From the NCBI GenBank assembly GCA_964624905.1, contig CAZUYK010000008.1:3565-67564 (forward strand): a DNA stretch of 64,000 nucleotides, given 5' to 3'. The notes below the pieces were generated by a model. That model was given only the letters and a program-made list of their open reading frames with translations, had not been told where the DNA came from and made no database searches. A program made the translations under genes and the position numbers. Positions 1-7,470 of the stretch are shown here, one piece after another. The DNA is from CAZRVH01 sp964624905. GTDB taxonomy: Bacteria > Patescibacteriota > Gracilibacteria > Peribacterales > Peribacteraceae. Numbering within the stretch: position 1 is the stretch's first letter; each line of letters starts with the position of its first letter.

Positions 1-60
1 ATGATCGGTGAAACGATAGACGTTTGGTCCCGCCCGCGCAAATGAATGCGGAGTCGGGGC

Positions 61-246
61 TTACGCCTTGATCCTCGTGATTCCCTTCAGAGCCTTGTCA
101 GCCTTGCCCTTCGGCTCGGCCGGAATGGCGTACGGAGACTGCTGGAGGTTCGTCAGACGCTTCACCTCCATGGATACGAAGTGTGAGTGCTGGAGCCGGG
201 TAGCGCGCTTTGCGCGTCGCTTTTTGGGGGTGGGGCGCTTTGCCAT
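61..246 (-). CDS. Small basic protein, possibly ribosomal protein bL32
   Basis: A 61-residue, very basic protein. Its N-terminus (KRPTPKKRRAKRATRLQHSHF) loosely follows the bL32 pattern of a proline/arginine/serine-rich start, then an RR-x-H segment, and the length fits bL32. The CxxC zinc pairs of many bL32 proteins are absent, and the C-terminal half (Ala/Lys-rich, ending GITRIKA) is not one I recognise. It lies alone on the minus strand, downstream of the Bax1-I gene on the same strand. The identity is a weak guess; that it is a real small basic gene is more secure. Confidence 0.45.
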   Translation of the reverse strand: MAKRPTPKKRRAKRATRLQHSHFVSMEVKRLTNLQQSPYAIPAEPKGKADKALKGITRIKA

Positions 247-306
247 AAGTGCGTGTAGGGTACTGACGCGAAGAACGTCTGTAAAGGGCTATTTTAGGCC
301 TTTCTA

Positions 307-999
307 TTACCTCCGTTCGCCCGATAGGGCGGTCATAAAGCGGAGGATGTACAGGAACAGGTTGAAGATGTCCAAATACAGGCTAAGGGCCAGCATAAAG
401 GGATTCGCTCCAAGCCTGGCCTGCTCCTGGATGCGCTGCAGGTCGAAAGCCGTGAAAAAGGCGAAGACGGCGACGCCGGCTCCGGAGATGAAGAGTTCTG
501 CAGCGGGGGTGCGCAAAGCCGGTACGAAGAGCTGCAGGATACCCAATGCGATGAGTCCGAGGACCGCGAAGAAAAGCCCGCGCCCAAACACTCCGAGGTT
601 CCAGGACGTCGTGCGCGCGAAGACCGCGGCAGCCAACCCCATGAAGACGGTGGCGGCAAGCGCATTGAAGAGGATTGCCGGACCGTTAACATATGATGTC
701 AGCAATAGAAGGAGGTACGACGTGATGGTGATGCCGCTGATGACGGGGAAAACGCCGAAAAGAACGATATTGAGCGGCGATTTATCCATCCAAAGACGCG
801 ATGTGAAAATGATCGCCAATTCGACGATCAGAAACAGGATGTGCATACCGCCCGTCAAAAGAACAGACGCATATGCCATGCCTAGATAGACTCCGACGAC
901 CGTCAAAGCCATCGCGATGGAGAATAGACCGTAAACCGATGATTCCGTGGATGCGGACAAAGCCAAAGGACGGCTGCCCGAGGTGGAGAATTGTTGCAT
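307..999 (-). CDS. Bax inhibitor-1 / YccA family integral membrane protein
   Basis: 230 residues with about seven hydrophobic segments, the topology of the Bax1-I (UPF0005) family of putative membrane ion-leak proteins. The C-terminal half has the family's recognisable block: a charged turn FDLQRIQEQA between the last helices, followed by ALSLYLDIFNLFLYILRF. The ATG at 999 is chosen over an upstream in-frame start because a TACACT box ends six bases before it and the family-like sequence begins there. It is transcribed away from the TrbC-like pair. The physiological role of bacterial members is not settled. Confidence 0.85.
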   Translation of the reverse strand: MQQFSTSGSRPLALSASTESSVYGLFSIAMALTVVGVYLGMAYASVLLTGGMHILFLIVELAIIFTSRLWMDKSPLNIVLFGVFPVISGITITSYLLLLLTSYVNGPAILFNALAATVFMGLAAAVFARTTSWNLGVFGRGLFFAVLGLIALGILQLFVPALRTPAAELFISGAGVAVFAFFTAFDLQRIQEQARLGANPFMLALSLYLDIFNLFLYILRFMTALSGERR

Positions 1000-1005
1000 G
1001 CTTAA

Positions 1006-1033
1006 AGTGTAGGCATTCCCGTCGTAAAGGCAA
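1006..1033 (-). promoter_or_regulatory. Sigma70-like promoter of the Bax1-I gene
   Basis: On the minus strand TTGCCT (1033-1028) and TACACT (1011-1006) are separated by 16 bases, and the ATG follows the -10 box after six bases. The predicted transcript would start at or next to the start codon. Confidence 0.55.
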
Positions 1034-1065
1034 GAATCTTGGCTTCTTTTTGCCAAAAGGCAGGA

Positions 1066-1094
1066 TTGTCCGAGAAGCCGTTTTCTGCTATAAT
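1066..1094 (+). promoter_or_regulatory. Promoter of the TrbC-like gene pair
   Basis: TTGTCC at 1066-1071, a 17-base spacer and a perfect TATAAT at 1089-1094. The ATG at 1105 lies 10 bases after the -10 box, leaving a leader of only a few bases and no Shine-Dalgarno sequence. Confidence 0.65.
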
Positions 1095-1104
1095 TATCTG
1101 ATTT

Positions 1105-1926
1105 ATGCGATTGACCAAATTCCTGCCGGCGATGCTCCTGGGAGCCTTCATTTTGGCGCTTCCGGATATCGCAGCGATGCAAGCACCCAGTCCCTGCAGC
1201 GTCATCCCCAGTCTTCCATGCAACGGAGGTGGATCAAGCGGACTTTCCTCAACGATCGTGGGCATGGTGTTCTCGGGAACGGCCAAAAACATATTCGGAG
1301 CATTCCTCGCGCTATATTTCTTCATCTACGGCGCACGACTGATCCTTCTGGGCGAGAAGGGCGACATCATCGATGAAACAAAAAGCGCCTACGCGTACGG
1401 TATCACGGGATCCGCGATCTATATCTTCGCGAACGCCCTCATTGCGTCCGCGGTGCGCGGCCCGAACGTCGCGCCGGTGCAAGGCGCGTTGGAAGGCATC
1501 ATCGGGTTTGCAAACATAATCATCGGATCGCTCATCCTGGTCACGATCACCTACCAGGCATTCAGGATCATCCTGAAGCGCGGTGACGAAGGCGCATTCG
1601 ACGACCTGCGCAAGCGCATCGTCTTCCTCATGACCGGTATCGTGGTTTGGGCATTGGCCAACGTCATCGTGGCAGCCGCGATGCCCGGTAACGGTACGAC
1701 CCGCTTCATCGTGGAAATCGCGGGACTGACGCGCTACCTGCTCCAGATCATCGGGGCGCTGGCAGTGCTCACGTTCATCTTCGCCGGATTCCTGTACATC
1801 ATCTCGGTGGACGAGGGGCAAAAGGACCGTGCGAAAAAGGCGATGAAGAATACTATCATCGCGTTAGTCGTCGTCGTGTTTGCCTACGTCATCGTCCAGT
1901 TCGCCGCGAACGCATTCGTCTTATGA
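1105..1926 (+). CDS. TrbC/VirB2-like multi-spanning membrane protein 1
   Basis: 273 residues. An N-terminal signal-like helix (residues 1-24) is followed by about six membrane helices arranged as repeats of the two-helix TrbC/VirB2 pilin unit. The last hairpin (AVLTFIFAGFLYIISVDEGQ, then charged residues, then another helix) is the pattern CPR genomes use in proteins annotated as TrbC/VirB2 family. The next gene overlaps it by four bases (ATGA) and has the same architecture. No other type IV secretion gene is seen nearby, so a role in secretion or pili is an open inference. Confidence 0.7.
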   Translation: MRLTKFLPAMLLGAFILALPDIAAMQAPSPCSVIPSLPCNGGGSSGLSSTIVGMVFSGTAKNIFGAFLALYFFIYGARLILLGEKGDIIDETKSAYAYGITGSAIYIFANALIASAVRGPNVAPVQGALEGIIGFANIIIGSLILVTITYQAFRIILKRGDEGAFDDLRKRIVFLMTGIVVWALANVIVAAAMPGNGTTRFIVEIAGLTRYLLQIIGALAVLTFIFAGFLYIISVDEGQKDRAKKAMKNTIIALVVVVFAYVIVQFAANAFVL

Positions 1927-2744
1927 TCACAAACGCACTCATCTCCGGCATCTCTTGGCTGCTCGGCGCCGAGACGGCCCACGCGCAGGTATCCAACATC
2001 ATCACCGGTCTTGCTGGTGAGAACGGAGGCGCTGCGGCGGTGGATATCATCAACACCATCCATACGGCAGGCCGCTCGCTGGTGGTTGTCGTGTCGGTGC
2101 TCATGCTTATCCGTGCGGCGGCGAAAATGGTGGGCAGCGTCTCCGAAGACAAAATGGAGGAAGGACGCAGGTCCGTCACCACGACGATCGCGGGCATCAT
2201 CCTCATTAACCTGACGTACGCCCTTGTTGCCGCCTTCTGGGGCGGTGGAGATCAAAACATCCTATCCGGAGCCAACGACGTAAACCAACAGATCGTCGGA
2301 CTCATCCGTTGGGCGCAGGTGCTTGTGGGCATCCTGGCCGTCGCGATGATCGTGGTGAGCGCATTCAAGGTGATGGCGTCGTTCGGAAAGGAAGACGCGG
2401 GCGAGGAAATGAAACGCGCGGTCTTCGGAGTCATCGTCGGCGTATTCATGATCGCCTTCGATACGGTCATCGTCAATGCACTTGGCGGAGGCGGCCCCGG
2501 TTCCAACGCGACGCCGGAACCGCTGATCACGATCGTGATGAACTCGGTGCGCAATCTCATGATGTACCTGGCGCTGCTCGCGGTGGTCATGATCATCTAC
2601 GCGGGCATCATGATGATCATCAACGTTGGAAGCGACGAGCAGTACGAGAAGTCCAAGGGCCTCATCGTCCGCGTGCTGATCGGACTGACCATCATCCTGT
2701 TCAGCTACTTCATCGTAGACTTCGTCCTCGGGGCCATCCTGTAA
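1923..2744 (+). CDS. TrbC/VirB2-like multi-spanning membrane protein 2
   Basis: 273 residues, the same length as its upstream neighbour, with which it shares a four-base ATGA overlap, so the two are translationally coupled. A hydrophobic N-terminus ending near AHAQ (about residue 22) looks like a signal peptide. It is followed by three helix pairs, each with a small charged cytoplasmic loop (SVSEDKMEEGR, SFGKEDAGEEMKR, NVGSDEQYEKSK). The three similar pairs suggest internal triplication of the two-helix unit. The closeness of the neighbours argues for a joint membrane complex; substrate and partners are unknown. Confidence 0.7.
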   Translation: MITNALISGISWLLGAETAHAQVSNIITGLAGENGGAAAVDIINTIHTAGRSLVVVVSVLMLIRAAAKMVGSVSEDKMEEGRRSVTTTIAGIILINLTYALVAAFWGGGDQNILSGANDVNQQIVGLIRWAQVLVGILAVAMIVVSAFKVMASFGKEDAGEEMKRAVFGVIVGVFMIAFDTVIVNALGGGGPGSNATPEPLITIVMNSVRNLMMYLALLAVVMIIYAGIMMIINVGSDEQYEKSKGLIVRVLIGLTIILFSYFIVDFVLGAIL

Positions 2745-2819
2745 TAGGACGCCCGCTCCATTGACAGGACAAGCCGGACACGGAACCATGACGGCGTATT
2801 TTCCGTTCCCCTTTTCCCA

Positions 2820-4214
2820 ATGCAGCAGTCCATCGACCCACGCATCTTCCGAGCTTACGACATCCGCGGCCGCGCCGATACGCAGCTGAGCGATTACGCG
2901 TACAGGATGATCGGACAGGCATTCGGATCGGAGGTGCGCAAGCGCACGGGAAAGGAATCCCCCAGGATCTGCATCGGACGCGACGCGCGCACCCACAGCC
3001 CCGCGTTCGAACAGGCCGCCATCGAGGGATTGCTGGCATCCGGCTGCACCGTATTGCAGATCGGTGCGGTCCCCAGCCCCGTCAATTACTTCACCATCTG
3101 CGAGTTCGGACTGGACGCGGGAACCCACGTGACGGCGAGCCACAACCCGGGCCACGACAACGGCATCAAGTTCTGCCTGGCGGGAGCGGAATCCTTCGCG
3201 GGCGACGATATCCAGATCCTGCGCAAGAGAATTGAAGAGAACGACATGATGGAAGGAAAAGGAACGCTGGAGACGCTGGATGCGACGACGACGTACGTAA
3301 ACAAGGTGACCGACATCTTCAAGGGCGTCGGCGAGGGGCTGACGGTCGCGGTGGACAGCGGCAACGGCATCGCCGGACCAATCAATACCGAGATCCTTCG
3401 CAAGGTCGGAGCCAACGTGATCGGACTCTATATCGAACCCATGGGTGATTTCCCAAACCACCTTGCGGATCCGAGCAAGCACGAGACATTGAAGGATCTG
3501 CAAAAAGCCGTCATCGACAACAAGGCCGATATCGGCATCGCGTACGACGGCGACGGGGACCGCGCCGGCTTCGTGGACGAGACGGGTACGGTACGCAATT
3601 CGGATCAGACTCTCCTCCTGCTCGCGGTGGATCATTTGAGCCGGCACCCAGGCGCATCGGTGATCCATACCGTCAGCGCTTCCGGCATCCTGCAAAGCGA
3701 AATCAAGGCACTCGGCGGCAAGCCCGTTATGTGCAAGGTAGGTCACTCCAACGTGGAACACGCGATGCATGACAATCATTCTCTGTTGGGCGGCGAGACA
3801 TCCGGGCATCTGTTCTGCGGAGAGGATTACTACCACTTCGACGATGCGTGCGTCGCATCGCTGCGCGTCCTTACGATCCTCAAGAACGGAGGCAAACCCT
3901 TCTCCGCCCACTTCGCGGCCTTCCCGAAGACCTACCAGATGCCGCCGCTTCGCCCCTACACGCCGGACGACGTGAAAGGGAAGATCGTCGCGGACAGCAT
4001 CGAACACTTCAGCAAGAAATACCCGACGGAAACGATGGACGGCGCGCGCATCGACTTCGGTGACAATGCCTGGGCAGGAATCCGCCAGAGCAATACGTCA
4101 CCCTGCATCGACCTGTGCGTCGAAGCCCGCACGCCCGAGAAGCTGGAGGCGGTGAAAGCGGAGGTGATGGAGTTCCTGAAGGCGTATCCGGAGATCGATT
4201 GGAACAAGCACTGA
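2820..4214 (+). CDS. Phosphomannomutase/phosphoglucomutase
   Basis: 464 residues, normal length for the alpha-D-phosphohexomutase family, which moves phosphate between C1 and C6 of hexoses to feed nucleotide-sugar synthesis. The catalytic phosphoserine motif TASHNP is at residues 105-110 (Ser107), the metal loop DGDGDR lies near residue 240, and the sugar-specificity loop GGETSGH near residue 320. A C-terminal phosphate-binding region follows. The N-terminus FRAYDIRG is typical of bacterial PMM/PGM. The ATG at 2820 follows a pyrimidine-rich stretch without Shine-Dalgarno. Whether mannose or glucose phosphate is preferred cannot be read from sequence. Confidence 0.93.
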   Translation: MQQSIDPRIFRAYDIRGRADTQLSDYAYRMIGQAFGSEVRKRTGKESPRICIGRDARTHSPAFEQAAIEGLLASGCTVLQIGAVPSPVNYFTICEFGLDAGTHVTASHNPGHDNGIKFCLAGAESFAGDDIQILRKRIEENDMMEGKGTLETLDATTTYVNKVTDIFKGVGEGLTVAVDSGNGIAGPINTEILRKVGANVIGLYIEPMGDFPNHLADPSKHETLKDLQKAVIDNKADIGIAYDGDGDRAGFVDETGTVRNSDQTLLLLAVDHLSRHPGASVIHTVSASGILQSEIKALGGKPVMCKVGHSNVEHAMHDNHSLLGGETSGHLFCGEDYYHFDDACVASLRVLTILKNGGKPFSAHFAAFPKTYQMPPLRPYTPDDVKGKIVADSIEHFSKKYPTETMDGARIDFGDNAWAGIRQSNTSPCIDLCVEARTPEKLEAVKAEVMEFLKAYPEIDWNKH

Positions 4215-4218
4215 TGCA

Positions 4219-4268
4219 GTAGAAAGTAGGTTTGTAGGCGGGTAGGCGTCCTACCTTCCTACTTTCCT
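4219..4268. repeat. Short GTAGG-rich inverted repeat
   Basis: AGAAAGTAGG (4221-4230) is mirrored by CCTACTTTCCT (4258-4268), with further GTAGG/CCTAC copies between them. The motif resembles the inverted repeats that enclose the four-helix-bundle gene at 16.2-16.7 kb. It lies directly after the phosphohexomutase stop and could also act as a terminator hairpin. Confidence 0.5.
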
Positions 4269-4334
4269 AATATCCTCTGTTTTTATATGCCTTTAGCCTG
4301 CACCACCATTCTTTCCATGCTATACTGAAAGCCT

Positions 4335-4487
4335 ATGTGGCCCTTCAAGAAAAAGCCCAAGGAGAAGAAGAACATCGCGAAGCGCGTCATCGTGGGTATG
4401 GTGATCGGCGGTGCCATCACAACCATCGTTGGAAAAAAGCTCATGGAAAAGCATGAAGCCGAAGAGGAAGAGGAAAAATCCGAATAA
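4335..4487 (+). CDS. Small single-helix membrane protein
   Basis: 50 residues: a basic N-terminus (WPFKKKPKEKKNIAKR), one hydrophobic stretch (VIVGMVIGGAITTIVG, about residues 18-33) and an acidic tail (EAEEEEEKSE). The layout predicts a single membrane span with the basic end inside. A TATACT box at 4321-4326 ends eight bases before the ATG, with CTGCAC 17 bases further up, so the gene has its own promoter and probably no leader. No family is recognised. Confidence 0.65.
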   Translation: MWPFKKKPKEKKNIAKRVIVGMVIGGAITTIVGKKLMEKHEAEEEEEKSE

Positions 4488-4497
4488 ATTTTTTATT

Positions 4498-4539
4498 CAT
4501 CCTCACCCCGACCCTCTCCTAGAAGGAGAGGGAGGCTAG
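4498..4539. terminator. Hairpin after the small membrane protein
   Basis: CCCTCTCCT (4512-4520) and AGGAGAGGG (4524-4532) form a perfect nine-base stem. There is no strong T-run on either side, so termination is plausible but not certain. Confidence 0.4.
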
Positions 4540-4570
4540 GCATATTTCAGAGTTGTCTTTCATGCAGTAT

Positions 4571-4908
4571 CAAAAAGGGTCCCGCAACGTTGTGTGCGAG
4601 ACCCTTATCTCTTCAAAGCGATGCGATGAAGAGAGATGCAGTGACCGGATCTGCGACTCCCTACCACGGTTCGAAAGTTATAGGACTTCGAGGCCGTGTG
4701 TGTTTGTGTTGGTGTGATCGTGAGCCAGATCGGCTCCCTTTAAAGTCGGGAAGACGTGTATGTGTGTGTTGTATTTTTGTTGCCCTCAGTGAGGGTGTCT
4801 TGCGGTGGTCAGCCGCGAGGCAGGGAGGGGGAAAAAGTACGAGGTCTGCCCCGGTGGGACATACTCTTTCCCTCTCTGCTACGGGTAGGAAGATGTTCAA
4901 TGATCGAA
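4571..4908 (-). ncRNA. Candidate structured non-coding RNA, family not identified
   Basis: A stand-alone transcription unit of about 335 nt. A near-consensus promoter precedes it and an intrinsic terminator with TTTTT ends it. In RNA sense it shows a long interrupted hairpin (4879-4820, arms GCAGAGAGGGAAAGAGTA and its partner), small hairpins at 4815-4802 and 4796-4782, a hairpin around 4736-4722 (GAGCC/GGCTC), one at 4692-4664, one near 4640-4608 (CTCTTC/GAAGAG), and the terminator stem. Two A/C-rich single-stranded linkers (about 4780-4753 and 4717-4693) separate the stems. No open frame on this strand looks protein-like. I could not match it to RNase P, tmRNA, SRP or 6S consensus motifs. 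Confidence 0.6.
4572..4606 (-). terminator. Intrinsic terminator of the candidate ncRNA
   Basis: In minus sense AGGGTCTCGCA and TGCGGGACCCT pair around an ACAACGT-type loop and are followed by TTTTTG. The plus-strand reading lacks a T-run, which fixes the direction. Confidence 0.7.
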
Positions 4909-4914
4909 CAGATA

Positions 4915-4943
4915 AGTATACCTGAAAGGGCGAATTTGTGCAA
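4915..4943 (-). promoter_or_regulatory. Promoter of the candidate ncRNA
   Basis: TTGCAC (4943-4938) and TATACT (4920-4915) with exactly 17 bases between them. This is among the best promoters in the window and points away from gmk, into the structured region. Confidence 0.7.
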
Positions 4944-4970
4944 TACCCAAATACCCTGTAGGATCGGCAT

Positions 4971-5573
4971 ATGGAAGCCAATAAAGCCACCCCTTCGGCT
5001 GGTAAACTCGTTTTATTGATCGGCCCGAGCGGGGTCGGTAAAAGCACCATTCTGAAGGCCATACGCAAAACCCACCCGGAATTCCACTATCCCCGTTCCG
5101 CCACGACCCGTACGCGGCGGCCCGGCGAGGGGGACGAGTTCTACCACTTCGTGACCAATAGTGAATTCCAAGACCTGCTCAACAACAAGAAACTCCTTGA
5201 GTACGCGATCGTGCACGGGGGAGACCACTACGGGACGATGGTCGACGAAATCATCCCCTTCATCAAGCTGGGCAAGATCGTTGTCCGCGAGGTGGACGTG
5301 CAGGGCTTCGTCAGCATCCAGAACAACCCGAATTTCCTACCGGAAACCAAGCACCGCCTGCAGTCGATCTTCATCATGCCGGAGCACCGCGAGGCCCTGG
5401 TGAACCGCATCCGCAATCGCGCGCCCATTTCCGATGACGAACTGCAGCGCCGCCTGCACAGCATGGACAAGGAACTGAAGTATGCCGACCATTGCACGAA
5501 CGTCGTCCTGAACAAGGACGGGAAGCTGGAGGAAACGGTTAAAGAAGTAGAAAACCTCATTTTGAACGGTTAA
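4971..5573 (+). CDS. gmk: Guanylate kinase
   Basis: 200 residues, normal for guanylate kinase, which phosphorylates GMP to GDP with ATP. The P-loop GPSGVGKST is at residues 18-26, followed by the GMP-binding SATTRTRRPGEGDE segment and the YxTMVDEI region where the base is held. The lid and C-terminal helix are complete. This is the best-conserved of three guanylate-kinase family genes in this 2-kb stretch and is likely the housekeeping enzyme. It diverges from the ncRNA candidate, whose promoter lies just upstream. Confidence 0.92.
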   Translation: MEANKATPSAGKLVLLIGPSGVGKSTILKAIRKTHPEFHYPRSATTRTRRPGEGDEFYHFVTNSEFQDLLNNKKLLEYAIVHGGDHYGTMVDEIIPFIKLGKIVVREVDVQGFVSIQNNPNFLPETKHRLQSIFIMPEHREALVNRIRNRAPISDDELQRRLHSMDKELKYADHCTNVVLNKDGKLEETVKEVENLILNG

Positions 5574-5645
5574 GCAGCTTCAGAAGGCATTGTATTCATT
5601 TATGCGTGATGGTAGCCTTTCCGGGCTCTTTTAGAAGCATCTCGT

Positions 5646-5723
5646 GCGCCCGTAGTTCAGCCCGGATAGAACGCCAGATTGCGGATCTGGAAGTCGTAGG
5701 TTCAAATCCTGCCGGGCGCACCA
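5646..5723 (+). tRNA. tRNA-Arg (anticodon GCG)
   Basis: Acceptor GCGCCCG pairs with CGGGCGC. The anticodon arm is CCAGA-TTGCGGA-TCTGG, giving anticodon GCG (codon CGC), and the T-loop is GGTTCAAATCC. Discriminator A and CCA are encoded. Most bacteria read CGN with an ACG tRNA, so an encoded GCG is a little unusual. Confidence 0.93.
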
Positions 5724-5745
5724 TCGTTACCAGACGAATGAAAGT

Positions 5746-5821
5746 GGGGCTTTAGCTCAGCTGGTAGAGCGCTTCCATGGCATGGAAGAGGCCACGAGTT
5801 CGAGTCTCGTAAGCTCCACCA
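5746..5821 (+). tRNA. tRNA-Ala (anticodon GGC)
   Basis: Acceptor GGGGCTT pairs with AAGCTCC and includes the G3-U70 wobble that is the alanine identity signal. The anticodon loop ATGGCAT gives GGC, and CCA is encoded. It lies 22 bases after tRNA-Arg and is probably co-transcribed. Confidence 0.95.
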
Positions 5822-5856
5822 ATCAACATCCTGGAATTTTCAGGTATGATTTCACC

Positions 5857-6387
5857 GTGTCCGAAAAACACCCCGTCATCGCCCTCGTGGGACCCAGTGG
5901 CTGCGGCAAGACGTCCATCATGCTGAAGGTGTTCGAGAAGCTGCCCGGGAAGGTCTTCCCCATGACGAACCTGACCAGCCGCCCGAAGCGCGAACCCTCG
6001 GACGACGTGTTCTACAAGTTCGTGGAGCCGGAGGAGATACGGAGGATGGAAGCGCGGGGAGAGTTGGCACAGTACCTGGAATACGCTGGGAATCTGTACG
6101 GTTCCGTGAAGGCGTGGAACGAGGCGACGCTGAAGAAAGGATTCGGCATCCACGCGTACGTGGAGCAAGGCGTACACGACATGCGCGCGGCCGGCTACGA
6201 CGTGATCCCCGTGAAAGTAACGTCGGACAACATCGTGTTCCGCGACGAAAAGAGATCGTCCGAAGACGCGCAACGCGGCAGGATGGAACTCGATTACGCA
6301 TTCACCCTGCACAACTCCTTCAAGCCGGGAGGATTGGACAAGGCCGCGGACGAACTCGTCGCATTCATCCTCTCCCTCACGCCATGA
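5857..6387 (+). CDS. Guanylate kinase-like protein (paralogue 2)
   Basis: 176 residues. The P-loop is GPSGCGKTS near the N-terminus. The GMP-binding segment is changed to TSRPKREPSDDVFYKF in place of the usual TRxPRxGExxGxxYxF, while the GNLYGS turn is kept. A GTG at 5857 is chosen because upstream codons fall inside tRNA-Ala and a TATGAT box (5845-5850) ends six bases before it, suggesting a leaderless message. The next gene overlaps by four bases and is a close paralogue. The changed binding segment leaves the real substrate open. Confidence 0.75.
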   Translation: MSEKHPVIALVGPSGCGKTSIMLKVFEKLPGKVFPMTNLTSRPKREPSDDVFYKFVEPEEIRRMEARGELAQYLEYAGNLYGSVKAWNEATLKKGFGIHAYVEQGVHDMRAAGYDVIPVKVTSDNIVFRDEKRSSEDAQRGRMELDYAFTLHNSFKPGGLDKAADELVAFILSLTP

Positions 6388-6947
6388 CACGCTTCCCTAT
6401 CATCGCACTGGTAGGCCACAGCGGCAGCGGCAAGACGACGCTGATGGAAAAAATCCTGGAGCGCCTGCCGCACGACGTGTTCCGCATCAAGTACCTCACG
6501 AGCAGGCCGAAGCGCGATGCGTCGGATGATCTTTCGTATTATTTCCTGACACCCGGGGAATTCGCACGGATGGAAGCCGCCGGAGAGCTGGCTTCCCATA
6601 CGGAATACAGCGGATACCATTACGGCACGAGCCATGCGAACCTGGCGATGCTCAAGGAGAAGTTCGGAATCCAGGCCTACACGCAGCAGAGCATCGAAAA
6701 CATCCGCAAGGCGGGATACGAGGTGATCGCCGTAAAGATCGAATCACATATGCTGGATGACCGGGGAGACGGCAAGCGAAAACAAGACGATCTCGAGCGC
6801 GACAAGAAGGATGTCGGATATTCGCTTGTGATCCGCAACTCCTTCGCTCCGGGCGGACTTGAGAAGGCGGCGGACGAACTCACGTCGTTTATCCTGTCGC
6901 TTAGGAATCAACTGTCGAATGCAGGTAATCCAGAAGCCAGGGGATAG
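6384..6947 (+). CDS. Guanylate kinase-like protein (paralogue 3)
   Basis: 187 residues, starting in an ATGA overlap with the previous gene. P-loop GHSGSGKTT, then TSRPKRDASDDLSYYF and GYHYGTSHAN, the same altered nucleotide-binding pattern as paralogue 2. The two end alike (NSFxPGGLxKAADELxxFILSL), so they arose by tandem duplication. The last dozen codons overlap the convergent Nudix gene on the other strand. A nucleotide or nucleotide-like kinase is likely; GMP specificity is not assured. Confidence 0.75.
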   Translation: MTRFPIIALVGHSGSGKTTLMEKILERLPHDVFRIKYLTSRPKRDASDDLSYYFLTPGEFARMEAAGELASHTEYSGYHYGTSHANLAMLKEKFGIQAYTQQSIENIRKAGYEVIAVKIESHMLDDRGDGKRKQDDLERDKKDVGYSLVIRNSFAPGGLEKAADELTSFILSLRNQLSNAGNPEARG

Positions 6948-7470
6948 CCGACACAACGGGAGCAGCGGGCATTTGGGCGAGTATTTCTTTCGTGAGCAAG
7001 GCGGACACTGGCAGCCACAGGCGTTCGATATTCGCTTCATCCTCATCTGGGTTGCCCCCATCCTCCGCGTTCCCCTCGCAATCTTCGGCGATGAATACCG
7101 AGAAGCTGCTCCTGCTGGTGGTATGGTTTTCCGTCATGACTCCCAGCAGGCACACGTCCGCTCCTTTGAAGCCGGTCTCCTCCAGCAGTTCCCGCGCGGC
7201 GGCGTCGCGTGGCTCTTCGCCCTCTTCGCAATAACCTGCGGGAAAGGTAAGAACGTACTTGCGCGCGCCATGCTTGTACTGACGCAGGAGAAGCACCTCG
7301 CCTTTGCGGTTCACCGGTACCACGATCACGTATTCCTTCGCCGACGAAAGGACGTACGGACGAGTGGCGCCACTGCGGTCGCGCACCGTTTCCTCATCGA
7401 GACGTATCCATTTGTTTTCGAATATGGTTCGGCTGCCGATGGTCTCAAGCGGAAATTCCTGTGCGTGCAT
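6901..7470 (-). CDS. Nudix hydrolase, ADP-ribose pyrophosphatase-like
   Basis: 189 residues. It has a complete Nudix box (G-x5-E-x7-REL-x-EE-xGF, seen as GYCEEGEEPRDAAARELLEE) preceded by the KYVLTFPAG strand typical of the ADP-ribose pyrophosphatase group. The start at 7470 fits that family's N-terminus. The gene begins 26 bases inside the end of the upstream gene on the same strand, so it is the third member of a minus-strand operon with a nucleotidyltransferase and a second Nudix-like gene. Substrate is inferred from fold only. Confidence 0.82.
   Translation of the reverse strand: MHAQEFPLETIGSRTIFENKWIRLDEETVRDRSGATRPYVLSSAKEYVIVVPVNRKGEVLLLRQYKHGARKYVLTFPAGYCEEGEEPRDAAARELLEETGFKGADVCLLGVMTENHTTSRSSFSVFIAEDCEGNAEDGGNPDEDEANIERLWLPVSALLTKEILAQMPAAPVVSAIPWLLDYLHSTVDS

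Noticed and set aside
2262..4007. A 581-codon minus-strand frame
   Set aside because: Antisense to the TrbC-like gene and the phosphohexomutase; composition is that of a reverse-strand shadow.
4571..4908. RNase P RNA, tmRNA, SRP RNA or 6S RNA as identity of the structured RNA
   Set aside because: Neither strand shows the GAGGAAAGUCC/ACAGAAA cores, a tRNA-like end with tag frame, the SRP GGAAG hairpin, or a single long 6S-type hairpin.
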